Assembly: GCF_022810405.1 (NCBI RefSeq)
Contig: NZ_JALGQE010000001.1
Span: 248,001-312,000, forward strand
Length of the DNA stretch: 64,000 bases
Source of the DNA: Rhodococcus sp. ARC_M5
Lineage (GTDB): Bacteria > Actinomycetota > Actinomycetes > Mycobacteriales > Mycobacteriaceae
Direction: 5' to 3'
Of this stretch, positions 1-9,277 are shown piece by piece; the stretch's first letter is position 1; each line of letters begins with the position of its first letter. The translations under genes were made by a program, and so were the position numbers. The notes beneath the pieces were generated by a model. The model searched no databases. It had not been told where the DNA came from and saw nothing but the letters and a program-made list of their open reading frames with translations.

Positions 1-394
1 CGAGGGTCAGGCCGCGTTCGAGATGCTGCTCCGGCGCGAAGCGCACCTCGGCGTACACGACGCCGTCGTCGGCCAGATCCTCGGCGCACTCACGTGCCAC
101 TCGGAACAGTCCTTCGGGGGTCTGCATCACGGCGACGGTGTGCGCGAACGTCTCGAGGTACCGCACGAGCGAGCCACTGTCCGCGGACTCGCGGAACCAC
201 TCACCCAGTGCCGCGCCGTCGGTGGCGGGAAGATCGCCGTAACCGCACTCGTCGGCCAGTTCCAGCACGGTCTGCGGGCGGAGCCCGCCGTCGAGATGAT
301 CGTGCAGCAACGCCTTCGGAGCTGTCCTGATCGACGCGAGATCGAGTGGCGCACTGCCACCGATCGAGGACTGAGTGTTCTCCGCGGTGCTCAT
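1..394 (-). CDS. add: Adenosine deaminase, N-terminal part (runs off left edge)
   Basis: Adenosine deaminase converts adenosine or deoxyadenosine to inosine or deoxyinosine in cytosolic purine salvage. Only about 131 residues are inside the window; the C-terminal metal ligands and catalytic residues lie beyond position 1. The visible part has the [10 protein letters not shown] motif at residues 31-40, whose H31 and H33 correspond to the first two metal-ligand histidines of the amidohydrolase barrel. A stretch ending [10 protein letters not shown] follows, typical of this family. The ATG at 394 precedes a short unstructured leader. In M. tuberculosis add directly follows deoA; here about 7.6 kb of other genes separates them, although both remain on the minus strand. 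Confidence 0.93.
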   Translation of the reverse strand, partial: MSTAENTQSSIGGSAPLDLASIRTAPKALLHDHLDGGLRPQTVLELADECGYGDLPATDGAALGEWFRESADSGSLVRYLETFAHTVAVMQTPEGLFRVARECAEDLADDGVVYAEVRFAPEQHLERGLTL

Positions 395-639
395 GTGACG
401 ACGGTAGCGTGCGGCCCGCGCGCACGCGCGCCGGTCATTGCCACTCGGCGAGTCCGCGGATTCCCCCGATCCCTCCCGATTCTTCGAGGTATTTCGTTGC
501 TTTGTTACTCCGATGAAAACAATTCCGTCGATACACAGCGGATCGGCGACGGAAATCGTAGTGTTCATCGCACACACGCGGCCGATTCTTGTCGGGTCCC
601 CTCCGACGTCCTCGGTCGACTCGAACCTCGGAGAGACAT

Positions 640-2142
640 ATGTCCACTGTGGAACCGCCGAACACCCTTCCAGGGAAGGGACTCAACACCGGCGCACTCG
701 GGTTGGTCGGCAACATCGTCATCGGCCTGTCGGCGGTCGCGCCGGCCTACAGCCTCGCCGCGACCCTCGGCTACGTCGTTCTCGCCGTCGGCGACAAAGC
801 ACCCTCGATGTTCCTCATCGCCTTCGTTCCGATGCTGCTCACCGCATTCGCATACCGCGAACTCGGCCGCGACACCCCGGACTGCGGAACGTCGTTCACC
901 TGGGGCACCAAGGCATTCGGACCCTGGGTCGGCTGGATGGCGGGATGGGGACTCGCAGTCTCGGCGATCATCGTGCTGGCCAACGTCGCCGAGATCGCCG
1001 CCATCTACCTGTTCGAGTTCCTGGGGCTGTCGGGATTGGCGGAGTCCACCGCCGCAAAGGTCGCCCTCGGCTCGTTCTTCATCGCCTCGATGACCTATGT
1101 CAGTTTTCGCGGCATCCTCATCAGCGAACGTATGCAGAACGTGCTGCTGGTCGTGCAGTTCGGAGTGCTCATCGGAGTGTCGGTGACGGCACTGGTCAAG
1201 GTGGGGGCAGGGACCGCAGGGCCGCAGGCCATCACGCCCCAGTGGAGTTGGTTGGTGCCGACCGGAGTCACGATGTCCGACGCGGCGCAGGCCATCATCC
1301 TGTGCATCTTCATCTATTGGGGCTGGGATGCCTGCCTGGCCGTCGGCGAGGAAACGAAGGACTCGGAGAAGACGCCGGGACGCGCCGCGGTGATCACGAC
1401 GCTGATCCTCGTCGCGACCTACGTTCTCGTCGGATACGCGGTGCAGTCGTTCGCGGGGTTCGGCGATACCGGCATCGGCCTGAACAATCCGGACAATGTC
1501 GACGATGTGCTCACCATCCTCGGCGGCCCGGTCGCCGGCTCGATCGTGGCGTCGCTGCTGCTGTTGACGGTATCCATCTCGGCGCTGTCCTCGACCCAGA
1601 CGACCATCCTGCCGACCGCGCGCGGAACCCTGTCGATGGCCGACTACGAGGCCCTCCCCAAGCGGTTCGCCAGCGTGCACCCCAAGTACATGACGCCCGG
1701 TTTCGGCACACTCGTGATGGGTGCCGCAGCCCTGATGTTCTACCTGGTGCTCACCTTCGTCAGCGCCAACGCGCTGCAGGATTCGGTGGCGTCGCTCGGG
1801 CTCGCGGTGGCGTTCTACTACGGCATCACCGCATACGCGTGCACGTGGTACTTCCGCCGGACGCTGTTCTCATCCGTCCGAAACCTGTTCATGCGCGGCA
1901 TCTTTCCACTTCTCGGCGGGCTGTCCATGACATGGGCGTTCGTCCAGAGCGCCGTGGACATGATCAAGCCCGACTACGGTTTCACCGTCTACGGTCCCGT
2001 CGGCGGAGTCTTCGTTCTCGGTGTCGGCATGCTGGTACTCGGCATTCCGCTGATGCTGCTGCGCTTCGTGGGGAACAAGGACTTCTTCCAGGGCAAGACA
2101 CTCACCGCGTCCACCGAAGTCAAGGTTCCGGACACTTACTAG
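640..2142 (+). CDS. APC-superfamily amino acid/polyamine permease
   Basis: This 500-residue cytoplasmic-membrane protein has about 12 hydrophobic segments and the APC-type N-terminus [20 protein letters not shown], where the small-residue TM1 break binds the substrate backbone or amine. I start it at the ATG at 640 because GGAGAG lies just upstream; an in-frame start at 589 would add 17 unconserved residues. It heads a two-gene unit with the universal stress protein 19 bp downstream. The nearby aminobutyraldehyde-type dehydrogenase, amine oxidoreductase and class III aminotransferase suggest uptake of putrescine, GABA or a related amine. That substrate is inferred from context and cannot be read from the protein itself. 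Confidence 0.85.
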   Translation: MSTVEPPNTLPGKGLNTGALGLVGNIVIGLSAVAPAYSLAATLGYVVLAVGDKAPSMFLIAFVPMLLTAFAYRELGRDTPDCGTSFTWGTKAFGPWVGWMAGWGLAVSAIIVLANVAEIAAIYLFEFLGLSGLAESTAAKVALGSFFIASMTYVSFRGILISERMQNVLLVVQFGVLIGVSVTALVKVGAGTAGPQAITPQWSWLVPTGVTMSDAAQAIILCIFIYWGWDACLAVGEETKDSEKTPGRAAVITTLILVATYVLVGYAVQSFAGFGDTGIGLNNPDNVDDVLTILGGPVAGSIVASLLLLTVSISALSSTQTTILPTARGTLSMADYEALPKRFASVHPKYMTPGFGTLVMGAAALMFYLVLTFVSANALQDSVASLGLAVAFYYGITAYACTWYFRRTLFSSVRNLFMRGIFPLLGGLSMTWAFVQSAVDMIKPDYGFTVYGPVGGVFVLGVGMLVLGIPLMLLRFVGNKDFFQGKTLTASTEVKVPDTY

Positions 2143-2161
2143 AAGAGAAGGACCGAAACTC

Positions 2162-3016
2162 ATGAAGATCACCGTCGGCTATCTCGCCACCCCCAGCGGC
2201 GACGACGGCGTAGCCCTGGCCATCGCCCTCGCTCGCGCCCTCGACGCATCCATCGACATCGTTCTGGTCATGGCTGTCGACGACCCTGTCATGGAAGGCA
2301 GCGGACCGTACCGAAAAATCCTCGAGGCCAGGGCGAAGGGCTGGGTGGACGACGCAGCCGCCCAGGTGCCGTCGGGCATCGAGGCGACCACGCACGTGCT
2401 CTCGCACGAGTCGTTCGCCCGCGCCCTCATCGACTTCGCCGTACACACCGATGCCGACCTCATCGTCGTCGGCGGTGCCGGAGACGGCCTGCTGAACCGG
2501 CACTCGATCGGTTCGGTCGCCGGTCAGCTGCTGCATGCCTCGGAAGTGCCGCTGGCACTTGCCCCTCGGGGCTACCGGCTCTCGGACGCGCCGATCACCG
2601 ATCTGACCGTTGCCGTGCCCACTCGGGCCTCCTCCCCCAATCCGTTACCGTTCGCGATCACAATCGCCAGCGCGGCGCACGTACCGGTTCGACTGGTGTC
2701 GCTGGTCTCGCTCGAATCGACCGGGGCCCCCAGTGACGAGACCTCGCTGGATACGCGTCGCCGACAGGTCGCTGCCGCGCAAGAGAACCTCGAGCTCGCA
2801 GCACGTACTCTCCCCGACATCGACGGCCTGGAGTCGATCGTCGCCGACGGGTCCTCGTTGGACGAGGCGATGGGCAACCTCGACTGGAAGCCGGGAGATG
2901 TGTTGTTTCTCGGGTCGAGTCGTTTGGCAACTCCCAAGCGGGTGTTCCTCGGTTCGAGTGCGGCCAAGATTCTGCGTGCTGCCCCGGTGCCGGTGGTCGT
3001 GGTCCCGCACGAGTAA
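2162..3016 (+). CDS. Tandem-domain universal stress protein
   Basis: A cytosolic protein of 284 residues built from two UspA-type alpha/beta domains. The first domain ends VVGGAGDGLLNRHSIGSVAG and the second LGSSRLATPKRVFLGSSAAK. Both fit the G-x2-G-x9-G-(S/T) nucleotide-binding signature, so ATP or a related nucleotide is probably bound. AGAAGAGAAGG precedes the ATG, and the gene follows the permease stop by 19 bp, so the two are probably cotranscribed. Usp proteins are often paired with transporters and may modulate them; nothing in the sequence proves that here. The TAA stop sits at the edge of the hairpin at 3016-3091. Confidence 0.85.
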   Translation: MKITVGYLATPSGDDGVALAIALARALDASIDIVLVMAVDDPVMEGSGPYRKILEARAKGWVDDAAAQVPSGIEATTHVLSHESFARALIDFAVHTDADLIVVGGAGDGLLNRHSIGSVAGQLLHASEVPLALAPRGYRLSDAPITDLTVAVPTRASSPNPLPFAITIASAAHVPVRLVSLVSLESTGAPSDETSLDTRRRQVAAAQENLELAARTLPDIDGLESIVADGSSLDEAMGNLDWKPGDVLFLGSSRLATPKRVFLGSSAAKILRAAPVPVVVVPHE

Positions 3017-3091
3017 GAGCGGCTTCGCCGCATGTGAGCGATAGTTCGTAGTAGAGAACGAATTTCCGTGCACGTGCGGCGAAGCCGCTCT
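3016..3091. terminator. Long inverted repeat between convergent genes, probable bidirectional terminator
   Basis: Two 21-nt arms at 3016-3036 and 3071-3091 are complementary except for one G-U type difference and are separated by a 34-nt loop. The left arm touches the TAA of the stress-protein gene and the right arm overlaps the TAG of the convergent oxidoreductase gene, so the repeat fills the whole gap. There is no T-tract, which is common for actinobacterial terminators. The loop holds a smaller TTCGT...ACGAA repeat, so a small mobile repeat is an alternative. Confidence 0.6.
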
Positions 3092-4511
3092 AACTGTCGA
3101 AGCCGAGTCCCAGCGCGTCCATGCCCTTCAGCCACAGTCCCCGCCGTCCCTCGTTCCGGTCGGCTCGGGCGAATGCCGCACGAGTGATGTTGATGCCGAT
3201 CGACTTGAGGGGCTCGGGTGGGAACGGCAACGGCTTGGTGCGCACCATCTTCAGGCGTGTCCGTTCGGTGTCCTTGCCGTCGAGGAGATCGAGGGCGGTG
3301 CGGGCGCCGAAGTGCGACGCGCCGACGCCGAGGCCGGTGAACCCGGCCACCGATGCCACCCGTCCGTTCATGCCGAGATCCCAGAAGGCGCTGAACCGCG
3401 AGCACGTGTCGATCGATCCGCCCCAGGCGTGGGTGGCGCGAATTCCTTCGAGGCTCGGGAACATCTGCAGCAGGTGTTCGGCAAGCAATGCGAACTCTTC
3501 GGGATGTTGGGTTCGGCGTGGGTCGGTGTCGCTACCGTAGAAGTAATGCGCGTCCCACCCGCCGAACAGGATGCGGTTGTCCGCCGTCAACCGGAAGTAG
3601 TGGAATCTGTTGCCGGAGTCGGCCAATCCTTCGCGGCCCGACCAGCCGATGTCGGCGAGCTGCGCCGACGTCAGCGGTTCGGTCATGATCACGTAATCCC
3701 ATACCGGGACGATCCAGTGACGAAGTTTGCGGCGCAACGATTTCGATGCCGACGTGGCCAGCAGAACCTTGGCGGCATCGATGGTGCCGTAGCCCGTCTT
3801 CACTCGAATACCGTTGCCGGATCTGTCGATCGACAGCGCTCGGGTGTTCTCGTGGATGCGAACGCCGAGCGACTCCGCCGCATCGGCCAGGCCCCAGGCC
3901 AGTTTGGCGGGGTCGATCATGGCGACGTCGGGGTCGAACAATGCGCCCCGCGCCATCGGCTAGGTGACTCTGGACGCCACCGCATGGGCGTCGAGATATT
4001 CCATCGGCTGCGACAGTCGCCTCCCCTCGTCGCTGAGTTCCCTCAGGTCGTCCACCTGCCAGTCGAAATTGGCGATGTCGAGTTCGCCGGTGCGCTCGAT
4101 GTCGGCGTCGATTCCGTAGCGGTCCGCAGTCGCGCAGATGGCGTCGAGCGTCTCGGTGCCCATGCGCAGCAACTCGGGTAGTTCGTCGGCGTAGCGGTCG
4201 AGCCCGTTGCTCAATCCGTGCGTCAGGCTGGCCGCGCAGAAGCCCCCGTTGCGTCCGGTTGCACCCTCCGCGATGCGGTCGCCTTCGAGCAACACGATCG
4301 ATCTGTCGGGATTCTCTTCGGCGGCGTGCACCGCCGCCCACAGGCCGGTGAACCCGCCGCCGACGATCACCAGATCCTCTGCAGTCGAACCAGTGTGGCG
4401 TGCCCGCGGTGCCGGGCGTTCGGGACGGTCGAGCCAGTAGGACTCCGGTGCCGCGCCCGCCACCATCGCCACGCCGCGATCGGTGGGTGTGGTTGCCCAT
4501 GGTGCGTTCAT
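3090..4511 (-). pseudogene. FAD-dependent amine oxidoreductase (DAO/PuuB-like), interrupted by an in-frame amber codon
   Basis: The reading frame encodes a 473-codon FAD oxidoreductase of the DAO family, as in gamma-glutamylputrescine oxidase. The dinucleotide fold VIVGGGFTGLWAAVHA lies near residues 48-63 and the GATGRNGGF signature follows. The first 183 codons end ...AVASRVT, then comes TAG at 3960-3962, and the next codons resume PMARGALFDPDVAMIDPAKL in the same frame. Relatives read through this point without a break, so one base substitution explains the interruption. Start ATG 4511 overlaps the TGA of the upstream dehydrogenase as ATGA. Both halves remain well conserved, so the loss is recent, the base is a sequencing error, or the codon is read through. 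With the neighbouring dehydrogenase it would form an amine-to-acid pathway. Confidence 0.8.
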
Positions 4512-6013
4512 CGGACATCTCCCTGCCTTGCAGCATCGACGGACGCGAAGACCGTTCTGTGCCAAGACTTTCGGGCCACACCGGTGATGTCGGTCATGAC
4601 GTGCTTGACGGTGAGGTACTCGTCGAGCGAGTAGCTCGACATGTCCTTCCCGAACCCCGAGGCCCCGAATCCGCCGTGCGGCATCTCGCTGATGATCGGG
4701 ATGTGGTCGTTGATCCAGACGCAGCCGGCGGCAATCTCCCGAGTCGCTCGGCCTGCGCGGTAGACGTCCTTGGTCCAGGCGGAGGCGGCGAGTCCGAACT
4801 CGGTGTCGTTGGCGCGTCGGATCGCATCGTCGTCCCCGTGATGCTTCGAGACCGTGAGCACTGGACCGAACACCTCGTCGCGATAGATCTCGTCCTGCTC
4901 ACCGACATCGGCGATCAGGGTGGGCGGATAGAACGCACCCCGGCCCTCAGGAACGCGACCTCCGATCACCACTCTCGCCCCTGCGTCCCGGGCCCGATCC
5001 ACCATCGCCGCCACCCGATCTCGGTGCGCGACGGAAATCAACGAGCCCATGTCGGTTGCCGGGTCGGTCGGGTCTCCCATCACGACGCGACCCATCAACT
5101 CCGCCACTCCGGCAACGAAGTCGTCGTAGAGGGATTCTGCGACGATGGCGCGGGTGGCCGCCGTGCAGTCCTGGCCGCCGTTGATCAACGATCCCGCGAC
5201 GGCTCCGTGGATGGCTGCATCGAGATCGGCGTCTTCGAACACCACCAGCGGTGCCTTGCCGCCTAGCTCGAGCTGCACCCGCGTGCCGTGCGCGGCCGCC
5301 TGTGCCATCACGCGCCTGCCGACGGGAGTGGACCCGGTGAACGTCATCAGGTCCACGCCCCCATGGGAGGACAGCGCGACTCCGGCGTCGACACCGGTTC
5401 CGGTGACGACGTTGAACACCCCGTCGGGCACACCTGCCTCGGTGGCCAAACGCGCCAACCGCAAGGTGGTCAACGGCGTGAGTTCACTGGGCTTGAGCAC
5501 GATGGAACACCCGGCTGCCAACGCCGGCATCGCTTTCCACACCGCCATCTGCAACGGATAGTTCCACGGAGTGATCGACCCGACCACTCCGACGGCGTCG
5601 CGCCGGATGACCGAGGTGTGCTCACCCGAATACTCGGCCGCGGCCTTGCCGTCCAGGTGCCGCGCCGCTCCGGCGAAGAACTCGATATTGTCGATGCTGC
5701 CCGGAACATCGAATTCCGTTGCCAGTCTTGTCGATTTGCCGGTCTGCGCCACTTCCTCGGACACGAAACCGTCCACATCGGCCGCAACCAGTCTCGCCAG
5801 CTCCATCAACACAGTGCTGCGGTGCGCGGGAGTGGCAGTGGACCATGCGGGAAATGCCGATCGGGCATGTGCGAGAGCAGAATCGACGTCTTCGGCGGTG
5901 GCCAGGCCGACGTCGGCGACGACGGCTCCGGTCGCGGGATCGTCGATCTCGTACCGATCACCGCTACCGTCGACCGAGCGTCCACCGATCCAACAACCAG
6001 GAATGTTCGCCAT
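4508..6013 (-). CDS. Aldehyde dehydrogenase, gamma-aminobutyraldehyde (PatD/YdcW) type
   Basis: NAD-dependent aldehyde dehydrogenase of 501 residues, predicted to oxidise 4-aminobutyraldehyde or a similar omega-aminoaldehyde. It has the PWNYPL segment, the ELGGKAP motif carrying the general base Glu, and the catalytic cysteine C283 in GGQDCTAATR. The GQDCTA context and the C-terminal SEMPHGG...SGFGKDMS segment match remembered E. coli PatD better than general ALDHs. I place the start at ATG 6013 (MANIPG...); the open frame extends upstream into the divergent promoter region with no plausible residues. Its stop overlaps the start of the FAD oxidoreductase, so the two genes are translationally coupled. 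It is transcribed divergently from the Lrp regulator 142 bp away. Confidence 0.88.
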   Translation of the reverse strand: MANIPGCWIGGRSVDGSGDRYEIDDPATGAVVADVGLATAEDVDSALAHARSAFPAWSTATPAHRSTVLMELARLVAADVDGFVSEEVAQTGKSTRLATEFDVPGSIDNIEFFAGAARHLDGKAAAEYSGEHTSVIRRDAVGVVGSITPWNYPLQMAVWKAMPALAAGCSIVLKPSELTPLTTLRLARLATEAGVPDGVFNVVTGTGVDAGVALSSHGGVDLMTFTGSTPVGRRVMAQAAAHGTRVQLELGGKAPLVVFEDADLDAAIHGAVAGSLINGGQDCTAATRAIVAESLYDDFVAGVAELMGRVVMGDPTDPATDMGSLISVAHRDRVAAMVDRARDAGARVVIGGRVPEGRGAFYPPTLIADVGEQDEIYRDEVFGPVLTVSKHHGDDDAIRRANDTEFGLAASAWTKDVYRAGRATREIAAGCVWINDHIPIISEMPHGGFGASGFGKDMSSYSLDEYLTVKHVMTDITGVARKSWHRTVFASVDAARQGDVR

Positions 6014-6155
6014 TACTGCAGAGTACCGTCGGTTCCACGGATTCTCTCTGTTTTCAACCTTTCGACAACCGATTCTGTCGTTCAGATCGAGAATCGACAC
6101 GCTTTTCATCGTCGACGGGTTGTGTTCACGGCCGCGACAGTGACAAGATCGACCC
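6014..6155. promoter_or_regulatory. Divergent promoter region with repeated GATTCTC/GAGAATC elements
   Basis: The 142-bp gap between the dehydrogenase and the Lrp-type regulator is more AT-rich than its flanks. It holds GATTCTC at 6040-6046, GATTCTG at 6071-6077 and the inverted copy GAGAATC at 6089-6095. Multiple dyad elements in a divergent gap next to an Lrp gene fit an autoregulated feast/famine operator. The assignment is inference. Confidence 0.35.
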
Positions 6156-6620
6156 ATGCCCGAGCAACCGCCCATCGCACTCGACGACGTCTCCAAGGCG
6201 ATCATCGAGCAACTCCAGGAGGACGGGCGTCGCTCGTACGCCGCCATCGGCAAGGCCGTCGGACTCTCGGAAGCGGCTGTCCGTCAACGAGTTCAGCGCC
6301 TGACGGACTCCGGGGTCATGCAGATAGTGGCGGTGACCGATCCGGTGCAGGTCGGATTCAAGCGGCAGGCCATGATCGGCATCAAGTGCACCGGGGACAG
6401 TCATGCGCTGTCCGAAGAACTGTCGGCGATCGATGCGATCGACTACGTCGTGCTGACCGCAGGGTCGTTCGACGTCGTCGTGGAAGTGGTGTGCGAGGAC
6501 GACGAACAACTCCTGCAGATCCTGAACAAGCAGATCCGCAGCCTGGCCGGTGTCACCAGCACCGAAACGCTGGTCTATCTCAAACTCGTCAAGCAGCAAT
6601 ACAATTGGGGTACACGATGA
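6156..6620 (+). CDS. Lrp/AsnC family transcriptional regulator
   Basis: A DNA-binding regulator of 154 residues. The N-terminal winged helix-turn-helix (about residues 10-60, with SYAAIGKAVGLSEAAVRQRV) is followed by an RAM/AsnC ligand-binding domain (about 70-145). The TETLVYLKLVKQQYNWG tail is typical of actinobacterial members found next to aminotransferases. Its TGA overlaps the ATG of the downstream aminotransferase (ATGA), so the two are coupled. The gene is divergent from the dehydrogenase-oxidoreductase pair, so it probably controls both arms in response to an amino acid or amine. The ligand is unknown. Confidence 0.9.
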   Translation: MPEQPPIALDDVSKAIIEQLQEDGRRSYAAIGKAVGLSEAAVRQRVQRLTDSGVMQIVAVTDPVQVGFKRQAMIGIKCTGDSHALSEELSAIDAIDYVVLTAGSFDVVVEVVCEDDEQLLQILNKQIRSLAGVTSTETLVYLKLVKQQYNWGTR

Positions 6621-7984
6621 CGCGAACGACATCCGAGCTCGACGCTTCCGCAGCCAGGCATCTGTGGGGCCACTTCACCCGCCACGGCGCAGGGGTCACA
6701 CCCCCGATCATCACCCGCGGTGAGGGTTCGACCATCTGGGACTCGAACGGCAAGAGCTACATCGACGGTCTCTCGGGGCTGTTCGTGGTGCAGGTGGGGC
6801 ACGGCCGCGAGGAACTGGCCGAGGCTGCCGCGAAGCAGGCCAAGGAATTGGCGTTCTTCCCGCTGTGGTCGTACGTCACCGAACCCGCGATCGAGCTCGC
6901 GGAGAGGCTCGCCGGGTACGCCCCCGGCGATCTCAATCGCGTCTTCTTCACCACCGGCGGGGGCGAGGCCGTCGAGAGCGCATGGAAGCTCGCCAAGCAG
7001 TACTTCAAGAAGGTCGGCAAACCCGGTAAGCACAAGGTGATCTCGCGAGCGATCGCTTACCACGGCACCCCGCAGGGCGCGCTGGCCATCACCGGAATCC
7101 CCGCGCTCAAGGAACCCTTCGAGCCGCTGACACCGGGCGCGTTCCGAGTGCCGAACACCAACATCTACCGCGCCCCCGCTCCCCTGGACACCGATCCGAA
7201 GGCGTTCGGAATCTGGGCTGCGGACCGGATAGCCGAGGCCATCGAATTCGAGGGCCCCGACACGGTTGCCGCGGTGTTCCTCGAGCCGGTTCAGAATGCC
7301 GGCGGCTGCTTCCCTCCCCCGCCCGGATACTTCGAGCGGGTCCGCGAGATCTGCGACCGCTACGACGTTCTGCTCGTCTCCGACGAAGTCATCTGCGCTT
7401 TCGGCCGGATCGGGTCGATGTTCGCCTGCAGCGACTTCGGCTACGTACCCGACATCATCACCTGCGCGAAGGGAATGACCTCGGGCTATTCCCCCATCGG
7501 CGCAATGATCGCCTCCGACAAGCTCTTCGAGCCGTTCGACGACGGCACGTCGAGCTTCGCGCACGGCTACACCTTCGGCGGCCACCCCGTCTCCGCCGCC
7601 GTGGCCATGGCCAATCTCGACATCTTCGAGCGCGAGGGCATCAACGCGCACGTCGCAGACAACGCACCGGCGTTCCGCGCGACGCTCGAGAAGCTGCACG
7701 ACCTGCCGATCGTCGGAGACGTGCGCGGCGAGGGATTCTTCTACGGCATCGAGTTGGTCAAGGACAAGACCACGAAGGAGACGTTCAGCGACGCCGAAGC
7801 CGAACGCATCCTGCGCGGGTTCCTGTCCACGGCTCTGTTCGACGCAGGGCTGTACTGCCGCGCCGACGATCGCGGCGATCCGGTGGTACAGCTGGCTCCG
7901 CCGCTCATCTGCGGTCAGAAGGAGTTCGACGAGATGGAACAGATTCTGCGCAGCGTTCTGACCGAGGCGGGGAACCTGATCTGA
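6617..7984 (+). CDS. Class III PLP aminotransferase (putrescine/GABA/omega-amine type)
   Basis: Cytosolic fold-type I aminotransferase of 455 residues. It carries the FFTTGGGEAVESAWK phosphate-loop region, the LVSDEVICAFGR segment whose Asp contacts the pyridine nitrogen, and the Schiff-base lysine K285 in TCAKGMTSGYSP. The overall pattern matches putrescine-pyruvate or beta-alanine/GABA transaminases and M. tuberculosis Rv3329, which lies in the same chromosomal neighbourhood. The start at ATG 6617 is set by the overlap with the regulator stop. Together with the dehydrogenase on the other strand it could convert a diamine to an aminoaldehyde and then to an amino acid. The exact amino donor is not determined. 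Confidence 0.88.
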   Translation: MTRTTSELDASAARHLWGHFTRHGAGVTPPIITRGEGSTIWDSNGKSYIDGLSGLFVVQVGHGREELAEAAAKQAKELAFFPLWSYVTEPAIELAERLAGYAPGDLNRVFFTTGGGEAVESAWKLAKQYFKKVGKPGKHKVISRAIAYHGTPQGALAITGIPALKEPFEPLTPGAFRVPNTNIYRAPAPLDTDPKAFGIWAADRIAEAIEFEGPDTVAAVFLEPVQNAGGCFPPPPGYFERVREICDRYDVLLVSDEVICAFGRIGSMFACSDFGYVPDIITCAKGMTSGYSPIGAMIASDKLFEPFDDGTSSFAHGYTFGGHPVSAAVAMANLDIFEREGINAHVADNAPAFRATLEKLHDLPIVGDVRGEGFFYGIELVKDKTTKETFSDAEAERILRGFLSTALFDAGLYCRADDRGDPVVQLAPPLICGQKEFDEMEQILRSVLTEAGNLI

Positions 7985-7993
7985 CCGACGGCG

Positions 7994-9277
7994 TTACTGC
8001 CCGATGCGGTCGATGACGAGAGGGCTCGGCTCGACCGCCGTGGTCCCTATCTCCCAGCTGGATTCGAGTGCCTGCTGCGCGTATTCGAAGCGCTCGGGGG
8101 TGTCGGTGTACAGGGTTGCGAGCCGATCTCCTGCACGCACCCGATCGCCGGGCTTGGCGTGCAGACGCACACCGGCTGCACTCTGCACCGGCTCACCCTG
8201 TCGTTCGCGACCTGCCCCGAGACGCCACGCCGCCAGGCCGACGCCCATCGCGTCCAACCCGGTGACGACGCCGTCGGCCGTGGCGGTGAAGTCCTGGCTC
8301 TCCCGGGCGACGGGGAGCGCGGCATCGGGATCGCCGCCCTGCGCGGCGATCATCGTTCGCCACCGATCCATGGCGGACCCGTCGGCGAGCTTGTCGGCCG
8401 GGTCGATGCCCTCGATGCCGGCCGCGGCAAGCATTGTGCGCGCCAGCGTGATCGTCAGCTCCACGATGTCGGCCGGACCACCTCCCGCGAGTACCTCGAC
8501 CGATTCCTCCACCTCGAGCGCGTTGCCCGCGGTGAGCCCGAGTGGGGTGTCCATCGCCGTCAACACCGCCAGAGTCCGTACGCCCGCATCGGTTCCGAGC
8601 TCGACCATCGCGGTCGCGAGTTCGCGCGCATCGTCGACGTTCTTCATGAACGCGCCACCGCCCACCTTGACGTCCAACACCAGCGCACCGGTGCCCTCCG
8701 CGATCTTCTTGCTCATGATCGAGCTGGCGATCAGCGGAATCGATTCGACGGTGCCGGTCACGTCTCGCAGCGCGTAGAGCTTCTTGTCGGCCGGAGCCAG
8801 ATCGGCACCGGCGGCGCACACGACGGCACCGATCGCCGGATCGGCCAGGATGCGATGCATCTCCTCACCGCTGAGATCTGCTCGCCACCCGGGGATGGAC
8901 TCGAGCTTGTCGAGCGTCCCCCCGGTGTGCCCGAGCCCTCGACCCGACAGCTGCGGTACCGCGGCCCCACAGGCGGCCACGAGTGGAGCCAGCGGCAACG
9001 TGATCTTGTCTCCCACACCACCGGTCGAATGCTTGTCGACGGTGGGCAGCGGTAGCGCGGAGAAGTCCATGCGGGTACCGGAGGCGATCATCGCGCGGGT
9101 CCACGTGCTCAGTTCCCGGCGAGACAATCCGCGCAACAGAATTGCCATCGCGAGTGCCGACATCTGTTCCGGCGCGACGGTTCCGCGAGTGAACTCCGCG
9201 ATCACCCACTCGATCTGCTCGTCGTCCAGAACGCGACCGTCGCGCTTGGCGCTGATGATGGATACGGCGTCAGGCAT
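7994..9277 (-). CDS. deoA: Thymidine phosphorylase
   Basis: This 427-residue pyrimidine-nucleoside phosphorylase cleaves thymidine or deoxyuridine with phosphate, giving the base and deoxyribose 1-phosphate in the cytosol. The phosphate- and nucleoside-binding signature DKHSTGGVGDK lies near residue 80, followed by SGRGLGHTGGTLDKLES, the family signature. The C-terminal domain with AKPGDRVRAGD is of the pyrimidine-phosphorylase C type. Its ATG at 9277 overlaps the end of cdd by 8 bp, so the pair is an operon. It ends 9 bp from the convergent aminotransferase. Confidence 0.96.
   Translation of the reverse strand: MPDAVSIISAKRDGRVLDDEQIEWVIAEFTRGTVAPEQMSALAMAILLRGLSRRELSTWTRAMIASGTRMDFSALPLPTVDKHSTGGVGDKITLPLAPLVAACGAAVPQLSGRGLGHTGGTLDKLESIPGWRADLSGEEMHRILADPAIGAVVCAAGADLAPADKKLYALRDVTGTVESIPLIASSIMSKKIAEGTGALVLDVKVGGGAFMKNVDDARELATAMVELGTDAGVRTLAVLTAMDTPLGLTAGNALEVEESVEVLAGGGPADIVELTITLARTMLAAAGIEGIDPADKLADGSAMDRWRTMIAAQGGDPDAALPVARESQDFTATADGVVTGLDAMGVGLAAWRLGAGRERQGEPVQSAAGVRLHAKPGDRVRAGDRLATLYTDTPERFEYAQQALESSWEIGTTAVEPSPLVIDRIGQ

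Noticed and set aside
438-2165. 575-codon frame overlapping the APC permease
   Set aside because: Arg/His-rich shadow translation of the permease in another frame; no membrane pattern or motif.
3090-4511. Two separate oxidoreductase genes (halves of 183 and 288 residues)
   Set aside because: The halves are in the same frame, one codon apart from the TAG, and together make one normal-length DAO-family protein.
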